64,000 nucleotides of DNA from Ryuthela nishihirai. Lineage: Eukaryota; Arthropoda; Arachnida; Araneae; Heptathelidae. The notes beneath the pieces are model-generated. The model was not told the origin of the DNA. It was given only the letters and a program-made list of their open reading frames with translations, and searched no databases. The position numbers and the translations under genes were made by a program. The stretch is from NCBI GenBank assembly GCA_038380435.1, contig JAWZYU010000005.1, forward strand, positions 39,950,001 to 40,014,000, read 5' to 3'. Shown here one piece after another: positions 54,699-64,000 of this stretch (positions within the stretch are counted from its first letter, which is position 1; each line of letters begins with the position of its first letter).

Positions 54699-55335
54699 CC
54701 TGCGATAGGAAACACTGAACGCCGTAACAGTTATATACATTTAGAAGAAAAATTAAACACACCGGGCCTAATTTTCCCTGTAACAATAAATCAAATATCT
54801 AAATTCGAAAAAAGGAACAACATTTCTGTCAATGTTTTTGGATATGAGAAAGAGTACTTCCCATTCTACATCACACCATTCTGATTTAAAGCGCACGCAA
54901 ATCTCCTACTGTTATCAGATGGTGAAAAGCAACATTATTGCTCCATTTAAGAATATGAGTAGACTTCTCAGTCCTCTCACCAAACAGAACGGTGTAAGTT
55001 TCTACTGTGATTACTGCCTTCACCGTTTCGCAAATGAATCACTCTTGAAGGATAATATCCCCTAATGTCAAGAACATGGACCCCAGAGAGTAGAATTTCC
55101 AACTGAAGAAGAGAAATGGCTGAAATTCACAAAATTCAAGTTTCACTAGCCCGTTCAATACATGATTTATGCCGACATTGAATCATTCCTAGTGAAAGTG
55201 CACACTTGTATGCCAAACCCTGCAAAATCTCACACCACTATCACGGCAAATCATGAACCCTGTGGATTTGAATATCTTGTTGTTGGACCTGACAGTGACA
55301 GCTATAAACCTCCAGTAATTTATAGAGATATAGAG
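54699..55335 (+). pseudogene. Type-B DNA polymerase gene, copy 1, continuation
   Basis: GNTERRNSYIHLEEKLN, FPVTINQISKFEKRNNISVN and FLDMRKSTSHSTSHHSD follow the RTE tail. Next comes a cysteine motif FYCDYCLHRFANE, and after a stop MIYADIESFLVKVHTCMPN, the exonuclease I region (D-x-E). The plus-strand copy ends at about 55335 (VIYRDI) where a minus-strand copy begins, so the gene is truncated at an inversion point. Confidence 0.8.
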
Positions 55336-57320
55336 GAGTACGTCAGTCTTCAGGTTCAAAACCCCTTTTCTCAGAACCAGATGTAACCTTTCGGGTTCAA
55401 CGTGGTCCTTTAAAATATGGAACTCACCTGGTGATAAATTATTTACTAGCTTCTCAAGAGATGTGCTTAAAAACTGATAGGAGTCTATAAAATGTAATGT
55501 CCCCACGAAGAAGGCTATGTATGTTTCCATGTTATTGGGAATGCAGCTAACCTTCTAATTTTTGATTCTGCCGATTCCTTGCATAATAAGATGGCTATCT
55601 TATCCTCTGAGGTTGTGAAAGATAACTGGAATCCTATCGGTTAACTTAAAGTTTAGATTACAGGAATTATGGGCAGCTCTTCGGAATTTACCAGTTATAT
55701 GATCGTGATCTCTCACACGATCTGCTCCTAGGACACGCTTACAAATATGACAGTCAGTAGCTTTGTGAAACAGTTTCTCTTCATGATTAGAGAGTTGCAT
55801 TGGCTTTATCATCGACAGTAAATTATTGATGTTTTCTTCTTCTTTAATCAAGCGTTCTAAAAATTCTTCTACTACATTAGGACCTCTATAAATTACTGGA
55901 GGTTTATAGCTGTCGCCGTCAGGTCCAACAACAAGATATTCAAATCCACAGGGTTCATGATTTACCGTGATAGTGGTGTGAGATTTTGCAGGGTTTGGCA
56001 TACAAGTGTGCACTTTCACTAGGAATGATTCAAAGTCGGCATAAATCACGTATGGAACGGGCTGCTGAAACTTGAAATTTGTGAATTTCAGCCATTTCTC
56101 TTCTTCAGTTGGAAATTCTACTCTCTGGGGTCCATGTTCTTGACATTAGGGGATATGATCCTTCAAGAGTAAGTTCATTTGCGAAACGGTGAAGGCAGTA
56201 ATCACAGTAGAAACTTACACCGTTCTGTTTGGTGAGAGGACTGAGAAGTCTACTCATATTCTTAAATGGAGCAATAATGTTGCTTTTCACCATCTGATAA
56301 CAGTAGGAGATTTGCGTGCGCTTTAAATCAGAATGGTGTGATGTAGAGTGGGAAGAACTCTTTCTCATATCCAAAAACATTGACAGAAATGTTGTTCGTT
56401 TTTTCGAATTTAGATATTTGATTTATTGTTACAGGGAAAATTAGGCCAGATGTGTTTAATTTTTCTTCTAAATGTATATAAATGTTAAGGCGTTCAGTGT
56501 TTCCTACCCCAGGATACAATGAGGCTAAAACAGACCAGACAAAACATTTTTGGTCGGAATTACATACATTAACAATAGCACGTTTACATAATAATTCTCT
56601 TGGGGTAGGGATATAACTAGACCCTTCAAGAGGTATATATTTTCCAATGTTCATTTCAGCGTGGAATATGGCATCTATTATCCATCCACTATGTGCTCCT
56701 TCAAATTCTTCAAATGAAGTCGTGATCTTCTTACATGCTGAATCCAGTTCTTTGTTAAAGGGATGATGTAGGAAGACTTGTGACTCAGTTACTTCGGAAA
56801 AATGGGGTGCAGTGTTCGAACTTGAAGCGCACTTGTAGAGTAAGGTACCATTTAATGCTACCTTTCGAGTCACTTCTTCTTTCAGATGAGTTAGAAGTGA
56901 CTCCCGCGAAGACTCGATTAAAAACGTGAGGTCAACAGATGTTTCTTCGGTTGCCATCATCCTATGTGTTGACAGGGTCCTTTTCATTTCTTCTGTAAAC
57001 CGGCAGGGGTCTTCAGGGTCTGGTTTTTGTTTCTTTTGTGGAATCGTTTCATCTTCAGAACGTTTTCGCTTATTATTATGTGGCTTTCTTTGATGTCGTA
57101 AAAGACTGTGTTTTCTCCCAAACTCCATTGCACATTCTTCGCATTTGTAGGTTTTCCTGGAGGTGTGAGATAACTCATGACGTCGGACGTCATCTCTCCT
57201 TGAGAATGCTGATTCGCATTCAGAGCACTTAAACAGGCTATTTACATCATGATTTCTCATATGACGAATGAGATTTGTCTTGAGTGTGAAAGCCTTCTCA
57301 CATATATCACATTGATAAAT
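55336..57320 (-). pseudogene. Type-B DNA polymerase gene, copy 2 (inverted), N-terminal half
   Basis: The first codon at 57320 is ATT where the other copies have ATG, so the start is lost; the frame then runs to 56328 with fingers CSECESAFSRRDDVRRH and CEECAMEFGRKHSLLRH, and later SGWIIDAIFHAEMNIGKY. A frameshift leads to MFLDMRKSSSHSTSHHSD, FYCDYCLHRFAN, then YADFESFLVKVHTCMPNP (exonuclease site), CHICKRVLGADRVRDHDH (endonuclease VII-like zinc/His motif) and FHNLRG. It ends at 55336 with HLVLRKGVLN fused directly to LKTDVLL, a deletion of about 190 bp. No polymerase domain follows. Confidence 0.82.
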
Positions 57321-57456
57321 TATGGAGCAGTGAGTTGTAAAATAGCTGATTTATACTATACTAGGACGTCGAGAACTATCGCTATTGCTTCTAACAGTTG
57401 AAAAAAATCATGGAGACGCAGCAGCAGAGAACCGTCACTGTCAACATCTGACAACA

Positions 57457-57492
57457 GAATGAGGAATCTGACTGATGGATGTCGTATTTATA
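57457..57492 (-). promoter_or_regulatory. Core promoter of inverted polymerase copy
   Basis: TATTTATA at 57485-57492 (TATAAATA on the minus strand) and GAATGA at 57457-57462 (TCATTC) mirror 51629-51664 with identical spacing. Confidence 0.55.
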
Positions 57493-57755
57493 CTAGAGGT
57501 AGGACTATCCCGCAGAAACTGGAATAAAACTGTCCCGTAGTAAATGAAAAGGAAAATGCTATTGGGTAAAAATATTTTAAAAGGTAGAGCTTCTAATAGG
57601 TGAGTCAGAATTTGAAAAGGCGGAGTCTGGACTTAGAAATTTCGGTTGAGGATATAAACCAAAATGTTCGAACTTATTCGGGAGTTTGCGGTCAAAATGG
57701 TGGGTTTTTTAATAAATGGGGATCCCACTAATTAATTAAATATGAGTTATGAAAT

Positions 57756-58326
57756 GCCCGCAAGAAAAGTCTTTTCTCCCAGTGAGCGATGTGATTCTGT
57801 AAGCACGTTGCAGCCTGTGAAAATGACTCAGCAGCATGAGCTTTCTGGGGAGCGTCACGGGAGAATCATGTGAGAAGTTGCAATAACGTTTGTTTACCTC
57901 CCCACTTGCTAAAGATAAGACTCAGAAATTCAGACAACACATATATTTCATTTTAAAATTTTTTATTGATATCAAAGTATTGGGAGATACAGTGACAATG
58001 CGTAGGTTTCACATAATACTTTACACATGTAATCATTTCCATTGGTTTACAATTTTATTTATACATTTCTTAATGATGCTTTTTTCACATTGATTATAGA
58101 TATACTTTACAGCCTGCTTACAAAATTGCAGGTTAACAGAGGAAATGGTTTTACATACAGCTGTCTACATATAATAATGACATGCAATATTTTTACTTAT
58201 ACAGGGGTTATACAAAAAACAATTATGCATGAATTTGGATAAAATTATCAGATTTTATGCATATTAACATATAGCTCAAACATATTAAAAATCACAGTGA
58301 ACAAAATATTCGTTTTTTCTGTTATA
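57756..58326. other. Downstream region of polymerase copy 3
   Basis: AT-rich DNA after the minus-strand stop at 58327. Similarity to the 51364 flank ends at 57755, so this stretch probably belongs to the 3' side of copy 3. No gene is recognised in it. Confidence 0.35.
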
Positions 58327-59949
58327 TTATTTTTTCTTCGTTTTGTAGTGACCGTACGAAAGGGTGTCATAACCATTTTCTAAAATATATCTTTTATCGT
58401 CAAATGGTGACAGACCAAGCTTTACACCTTTCACTGTACGAAGATGATGGTTGCTACTTTGAATCCTTGTCAAATCTACTCGACAAGGTGATTTGTTTAT
58501 CAAGCAGTCTCTGTAATCCTTGTGACGAAGGATTCTTTTTACAATGTATTTGGGGACTCCTTTCCCCGTCTTCTTCTCCTCTTGTAAACTTAGAATAGAA
58601 TACATTTTAGAACGAAGGCCCGCAAATTGTTTGATAGGTACTCCTGAAAGTTCATCTTTCATTTTACCTAGTACCTTTTTATTATGCGAACTATGCAAAA
58701 CATGATCTATGTGATAGTCGGACGTATCGAAATGATCTATACCATATTTCATATCGGCATACACGTCCTCGGTTTGAAGCTCGTAGCACAGTGAATCTGT
58801 ATCAGTGAACAATAATTTAGCTTTTTCTTCATATTTCGGACTAATATAGTAATAACGAAAGCTATACATCAATATTTTACTAATATCTAGAATACTGAAA
58901 CCAGCATAAATAGGCCTGTTGAGTTTCAATTTAGTTTGCTTTGATTGTACACATGCGAGGTCGTTGTCAAAAACGTGAAAAGCGTGAAAAGCAGGCAGGT
59001 GATGCTACGAGTTTACATATTCTCTTTGGGTTCTGAGTCAATTCAATTTTCCCTCGATTTCTCAAATTTTTCATCGTTTTTCCAAACACAGCATTATTCA
59101 TCAATTTCAAGAAATCCTTCTCGAAGTCATTTCTAGCTTCCTTGCGTTGACTTGTATTGAATTCAATATATGGTTTCCAACAACAAGATTGCCTAAATTG
59201 CAAAATGCGATGGATTTGTTTCAGTTGGAAACCTGGGGCCAAATATTGTTTGAGATTTCGATAATGTACAACATATTTTTCCTTTGAATACAGATTAGGG
59301 ACTAGTTTCACAGCTAAATGGTCCTATTGACGACGAATGGGTCGTATTTATTCCGAGGAATACGACGAATGGTCGTATTTATTCCGAAGTCTTCAGCAAG
59401 GCTTTGACAATATGGTGATAGCATTGTGTTCGTAATCTGAAGTTTCTCTGGAGCTAGGGGGTGATCATTATGCTTGTCGTGAAGAGAAACTTCATAGTCG
59501 AGATCCACCTCTAGTATATACCCTTTATCAGAGTCATCATCAATTGACATAATATTAAGGTAATCAATTTCTTCTGTATTAAGCCAACGAAACGCGCTCT
59601 GAGGGAGACACTGTGACATTGCCCATCTGTATAGATTATTAGCATCAAAATACATAATGTATTTAGATGATAGTTCAGGATTATAGGTGTCCAAATACTT
59701 GCTGTTTGCAGTACTAAAACGATTGCATATCACAGAAATTCCCCCTCGTATGCCTTTTTCCAGGAAAAGGTACATTGTAGGGTCAGTTATCAACTCAAAA
59801 TTTACATTTGTCATTTTTAAGCATGCTTGCCAGGCTAATCCAGGAGCCGTGTAAACATGACAGGGATCGATTTCATAGTATCTGATACATAGTTTTGTGA
59901 AACTTTCGAAAATACCAGCTAAGAGGAGCACGTCAGTCTTCAGGTACAA
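58327..59949 (-). pseudogene. Type-B DNA polymerase, copy 3: exonuclease end and polymerase domain
   Basis: Minus strand. YLKTDVLLLAGIFES (exonuclease III motif), MYFDANNLYRWAMSQCLP (motif A with catalytic Asp), then a tandem duplication and frameshift near 59312-59395. The next frame reads DFLKLMNNAVFGKTMKN (motif B with Lys and Asn), a frameshift near 58960, then LNRPIYAGFSILDISK and LLFTDTDSL (motif C, DTDS). The C-terminus ends GYDTLSYGHYKTKKK and a stop. The motif set fits the protein-primed family-B polymerases of Polinton/Maverick and adintovirus-like elements. All catalytic motifs are present, but three frames are needed. Confidence 0.86.
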
Positions 59950-60028
59950 GTCATGATACTGGCCTAGATTTTTTATGTTGAATGCATTCCATACTCTTAT
60001 TGCATGGATGTAGTCTTTTTTCCCTAGC

Positions 60029-60075
60029 GCATTTTACAACCAGAAGGATGTAGTCGTCTTCTGGTTGTAAAATGC
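60029..60075. repeat. 18-bp perfect hairpin inside the polymerase gene
   Basis: 60029-60046 (GCATTTTACAACCAGAAG) and 60058-60075 are exact inverted copies around an 11-base loop. They interrupt the frame between the RKAFYNQ and YIHAIRVWN coding segments. Confidence 0.92.
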
Positions 60076-60135
60076 TTTACGTGGAGGTAATACTGTTTCT
60101 TCAAACTTTTCACTGTTGTCGATATAATCATAGGG

Positions 60136-61164
60136 TTAAATCCCTTTTCTCAGAACCAGATGTAAACTTTCGGGTTCAACGTGCTCCTTTAAAATATGGA
60201 ACTCACCTGGTGATAAAGTATTTTCTAGCTTCTCAAGAGATGTGCTTAAAAACTGATAGGAGTCTATAAAATGTAATGTCCCCAGGGAGAAGGCTATGTA
60301 TGTTTCCATGTTATTGGGAATGCAGCTAACCTTCTTATTTTTGATTCTGCCGATTCCTTGCATAATATGATGGCTATCATATCCTCTGAGGTTGTAAAAG
60401 ATAACTGGAATCTTATCGGTTAACTTAAAGTTCATATTACAGGAATTATGGGCAGCTCCTCGGAATTTACCAGTTATATGATCGTGATCTCTCACACGAT
60501 CTGCTCCTAGGACACGCTTACAAATATGACAGTCAGTAGCGTTGTGAAACAGTTTCTCTTCATGATTCAAGAGTTGCATTGGCTTCATCATCGACAGTAA
60601 ATTTTTGATGTTTTCTTCTTCTTTAAGCAAACGTTCTAAAAATTCTTTTACTACATTAGGACCTCTATAAATTACTGGAGGTTTATAGCGGCCACCGTCA
60701 GGTCCAACAACAAGATATGCAAATCCACAAGGTTCATGATTTGCCGCGATAGTGGTGTGAGATTTTGCAGGGTTTGGCATACAAGTGTCCACTTTCACTA
60801 GGAATGATTCAAAGTCGGCATAAATCACGTATGGAACGGGCTGCTGAAACTTGAAATTTGTGAATTTCAGCCATTTCTCCTCTTCAGTTGGAAATTCTAC
60901 TCTCTGGGGTCCATGTTCTTGACAATAGGGAATATGGTCCTTCGAGAGTGATTCATTTGTGAAACGGTGAAGGCAGTAATCACAGTAGAAACGTTCACCG
61001 TTATGTTTGGTGAGAGGACTGAGAAGTCTACTCATATTCTTAAATGGAGCAATAATGTTGCTTTTCACCATCTGATAACAGTAGGAGATTTGCGTGCGCT
61101 TTAAATCAGAATGGTGTGATGTAGAGTGGGAAGAACTCTTTCTCATATCCAAAAACATTGACAC
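60136..61164 (-). pseudogene. Type-B DNA polymerase, copy 3: exonuclease with endonuclease VII-like insert
   Basis: A 342-residue open frame. MFLDMRKSSSHSTSHHSD opens it, with a cysteine pair FYCDYCLHRFTNE and PYCQEHGP near residue 65-85, and YADFESFLVKVDTCMPNP near residue 115 (exonuclease I, DxE). CHICKRVLGADRVRDHDH with GAAHNSCN follows near 220-250 (Cys4/His pattern of recombination endonuclease VII-type domains), then FYNLRGYDSHHIMQGIG (exonuclease II). It stops at LRKGI, where copies elsewhere continue. The only long uninterrupted polymerase segment in the window. Confidence 0.86.
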
Positions 61165-61169
61165 AAATG

Positions 61170-62127
61170 TAGTTCATTTTTTCGAATTTAGATATTTGAT
61201 TTATTGTTACAGGGAAAATTAGGCCAGATGTGTTTAATTTTTCTTCTAAATGTATATAGTTGTTAAGTGTTTCCTATCGCAGTTCAGTGTTTCCTATCGC
61301 AGGATACAATGAGGCTAAAACAGACCAGACAAAACATTTTTGCTCGGAATTACATACATTAATAATAGCACGTTTTAATAGTAATTCTCTTGGGGTAGGG
61401 ATATAACTAGACCCTGCAAGAGATATATATTTTCCAATGTTCATTTCAGCGTGGAATATGGCATCTAGTATCCATCCATTATGTGCTCCTTCAAATTCTT
61501 TAAATGAAGTCCTGATCTTCCTACATGCTGAATCCAGTTCTTTGTTTAGGGATGATGTAGAAAGACTTGTGACCCAGTTACTTCGGAAAAATGAGGTGCA
61601 GTGTTCGAAAGTAAAAGGGGAAACTTTTCACCTGAAGCGCACTTGTACAGTAAGGTACCATTTCATGCTACCATTCGAGTCACTTCTTCTTTCAGATGAG
61701 TTAGGAGTGACTCCCGCGACTACTCGAGGAAAACGGTGAGGTCAACAGATGTTTCTTCCGTTGCCATCAGCCTGTGTGTTGACAGGGCCCTTTTCATTTC
61801 TTCTGTAAACTGGCAGGGGTCTTCAGGGTCTGGTGTTTGTTTCTTCTGGGGAATCGTTTCATCTTCAGAACGTTTTCGCTTATTATTATGTTGCTTTCTT
61901 TGATGTCGTAAAAGACTCTTTTCTCGCAACTCCATTGCACATTCTTCACATCTGTAGGTTTTCCTGGAGGTGTTAGATAACTCATGACGTCGGACATCAT
62001 CTCTCCTTGAGAATGCTGATTCGCATTCAGAGCACTTAAACAGGCTATTTACATCATGATTTCTCATATGACGAATGAGATTTGTCTTGAGTGTGAAAGC
62101 CTTCTCACATATATCACATTGATACAT
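61170..62127 (-). pseudogene. Type-B DNA polymerase, copy 3: N-terminal C2H2 fingers
   Basis: ATG 62127 reads MYQCDICEKAFTLKTNLIRH, CSECESAFSRRDDVRRHELSN and CEECAMELREKSLLRHQRK, then a basic stretch KRKRSEDETIPQKK (possible nuclear signal). A frameshift at about 61735 ends the frame after TVFLE; the remaining DNA down to 61170 matches the inverted copy but carries stops and a small duplication (CAGTGTTTCCTATCGCAG-type text at 61265-61300). Confidence 0.82.
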
Positions 62128-62247
62128 TATGTAGCAGTGAGTTGTAAAATAGCTGATTTATACTATACTAGGACGTCGAGAACTATCGCTATTGGTTTCT
62201 AACAGTTGAAAAAAATCACGGAGACGCAGCAGCAGAGAACCGTCACA

Positions 62248-63045
62248 TAACTTATTTCAGCTGGTGGATAATTCTTATCAGAGGCCATCGCAGGTACCTG
62301 AACCTCACTTAGCTAGTTGGGCATCGTCTATCCTGAACTGGAGTAATGTGTCTCAGGCAGGCCATATGCTCTTGAAAAGTTCCACTTGAAAAGGTGGTGC
62401 CTGAAGTTCCGACCAGGATCGTTGACTTCAAACTTTAGCGGAGGTGGAACAGGTCTTTGTCTCATGCCTACGATCAGGGGGCTGTTTGATATTGTTGGCC
62501 CTACCTATCTCAATAAACCTAGTTTATTTAAAAATCCTACTAATCAGTTTCTCTCTGCAGGAATGTGGACCGTGAAAACGTTGTATAGAGATTATTCTCT
62601 TGATGTCCTCACGCAGGAATTCCAGCATTTAAAATTGTCTTTTCAGGCAGGGAGGATAGAAATCATCTCTAAGGTGTAGGTTTGCTTCTCAGAAGACAGG
62701 CCAATGATGCTCTTCTAGGATATGACTACATTAATCAGATTTCTTACGGCAAAATTTAAAACAAAAATTAAAGACTTGAATATCATCTGTTGTTATGTAC
62801 CCCACACAAGACTCTGATAGAATGAGAAGTATACATTTTACAGCCAGCTTCAGGATATTTTGAATTCTTTGAAGAAAAGAGATATATCTCTTGTGCTAGG
62901 TGACTTCAATACTAAGTTGGTACTGACTCTAATATTTGGGCAGGAGTTTTAGGTCCCTTTGGCATTGGTACTTCCAATGGCAAAGGGGGTCTCCTACAGG
63001 TAAGTAAACTTAATGGTTTGCGAATAACTAACACCTACCATTATG
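62248..63045 (+). mobile_element. RTE-like LINE 5' part (copy D), decayed
   Basis: CAGCTGGTGGATAATTCTTA, then GGTCTTTGTCTCATGCCTAC, FLSAGMWTVKTLYRDYSLD, TTGTGCTAGGTGACTTCAAT (GDFN block) and CTAACACCTACC. It replaces the promoter of polymerase copy 3 at 62247 and runs up to the endonuclease region. Multiple frameshifts; no reverse transcriptase. Confidence 0.8.
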
Positions 63046-63084
63046 CCTCAATTATTCTTTCGTCCTAATGAACAAAATTAAATT

Positions 63085-63804
63085 GGCGTGTCTGTTGAGA
63101 AGCGACCCACGCTTTGGTGATGCTTATTATCTTCCCTCCCTGAAAAGAGAAATTTAAGATTATTTTTAAGAATCTGACCTTTAATATCAAAACCGATAAT
63201 AACAAACAGCCCTATAATCGCAGGTATCGGGCAAAAACCCGTTCCTCCACCACTAAAGGCTGAAGCCATCTACACTGGAAGACTTCCTCCAATGTAGAAT
63301 TTGACGATGCCAGTAGAAGCAAGAGTTCATGTGCCTGCGATGACCTCTGCTCAGGATTATCCACCAGCTGATAAACATATCCTGTGAATCTATTTACTTG
63401 GGGCTGCCAACCCACAAACAAACAGAAAACACAGCGGAAGATTTTCCCTCCACAGAAGCCCACCAGTGCAGCAAAATTAGGATCCATAATCAAGCTCAGA
63501 GCCATAATTCCGTTCAGGTTGGTATATATGGTCAGCACCAAGACCCTGTGTGGTTGACCACTCCTCATCAGGGTAGAAAAAAAAAGAAAAGTAGCCATAG
63601 TTGTCCAGATTAGTAGGCCACACTAGGCAGCCCTCCCCTTCCGTTCACTTCCACAAGTGAGTATCTCTTTTGAAAGGTACAAACGGTCCGCACCACGAGA
63701 AGGCAGGGTCGGACATTAGGTGCTAGGCCTGGCCGGTTCTATGCATCATCACAGGGGATTGGTGCATAGCTCTCCTTCCAGTGACTACCTAGTTACCATT
63801 TACA
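63085..63804 (-). mobile_element. RTE-like LINE 5' part (copy E), inverted to copy D
   Basis: From the true 5' terminus at 63804 through the leader (MALSLIMDPNFAALVGFCGG frame, 63598-63212) to MASAFSGGGTGFCP, then a deletion of about 200 bp joins to KGQILKNNLKFLFSGRED. It ends at 63085 in DNA that copy D approaches from the other side, so D and E form an inverted pair. Confidence 0.82.
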
Positions 63805-64000
63805 ACGAATTGAATTGAAATCGTGACATTCCCGGTGCACCACAACTCAAGGCTGTATATCACCATAAGGGAGATGTCACTGAAACCACTATGAACTAAA
63901 AAGCTCCTGTCTTTTAAGCTTGCCTTACATTTGTCCTCCCTACATCGAGAGAAGACCTGTGTGTGAAGAGAGAAGCACTGCTTGTTGTTATTGCCTGCTC
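63805..64000. other. No recognised feature
   Basis: Flank beyond the 5' end of the RTE copy; nothing recognised before the window edge. Confidence 0.4.

Noticed and set aside
54574..54786. Reverse-strand frame encoding a long histidine run
   Set aside because: It is the translation of the TGA microsatellite tail of the RTE insertion; no other coding evidence.
56820..56850. Short spliced intron suggested by a segment of about 21-24 bp present in two polymerase copies and absent in the third
   Set aside because: The length difference is in frame and far too short for an intron; a small indel is simpler.

Overview
This window is eukaryotic, AT-rich and almost entirely transposable-element derived. 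I could not support a single intact host gene. The set of families (hAT, Tc1/mariner, RTE-like, I/R1-like and Jockey-like LINEs, tRNA-derived SINEs, and a protein-primed type-B DNA polymerase with N-terminal C2H2 fingers) fits an arthropod genome, for example a chelicerate or a polyneopteran insect. The sequence alone does not settle which. Nearly every reading frame carries stops or frameshifts, so most coding entries are called pseudogenes.

Layout, left to right. 1-2317: 3' part of a hAT element with its terminal repeat. 2985-3300: antisense LINE C-terminus relic. 5075-6517: Tc1-like element with 34-bp inverted repeats. 6575-10169: near full-length RTE-like LINE, minus strand. 11075-12688: first copy of an unrecognised multi-domain family. 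13275-14547: internally deleted RTE derivative. 15590-17947: G-rich tandem repeats with a SINE inside, a foldback, and a second Tc1-like element. 18943-21753: two hAT-type MITEs and a third Tc1-like element. 22471-25665: SINEs and eroded RTE pieces. 26743-27957: fourth Tc1-like element and a large perfect hairpin. 28440-33640: two-ORF LINE whose reverse-transcriptase core has been replaced by a minisatellite. 33825-35990: second copy of the unrecognised family. 37249-43690: SINEs, a MITE with perfect 27-bp inverted repeats, a 32-bp minisatellite, and a nest in which a SINE is split by a LINE that itself carries a SINE. 43878-47106: Jockey-type gag relic, LINE fragments, hairpin. 49008-63804: RTE pieces interleaved with three copies of the DNA polymerase B gene, two of them in inverted orientation.

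The genes do not form a pathway. They record successive insertions: at least ten pieces of one RTE family at very different ages, two SINE families, four Tc1-like copies, and a Polinton/adintovirus-like polymerase amplified locally. The most promising leads are the unrecognised family at 11075-12688 and 33825-35990, which has candidate DDE-type acidic residues, the triplicated polymerase with its retained core promoter, and the recurrent short perfect inverted duplications.
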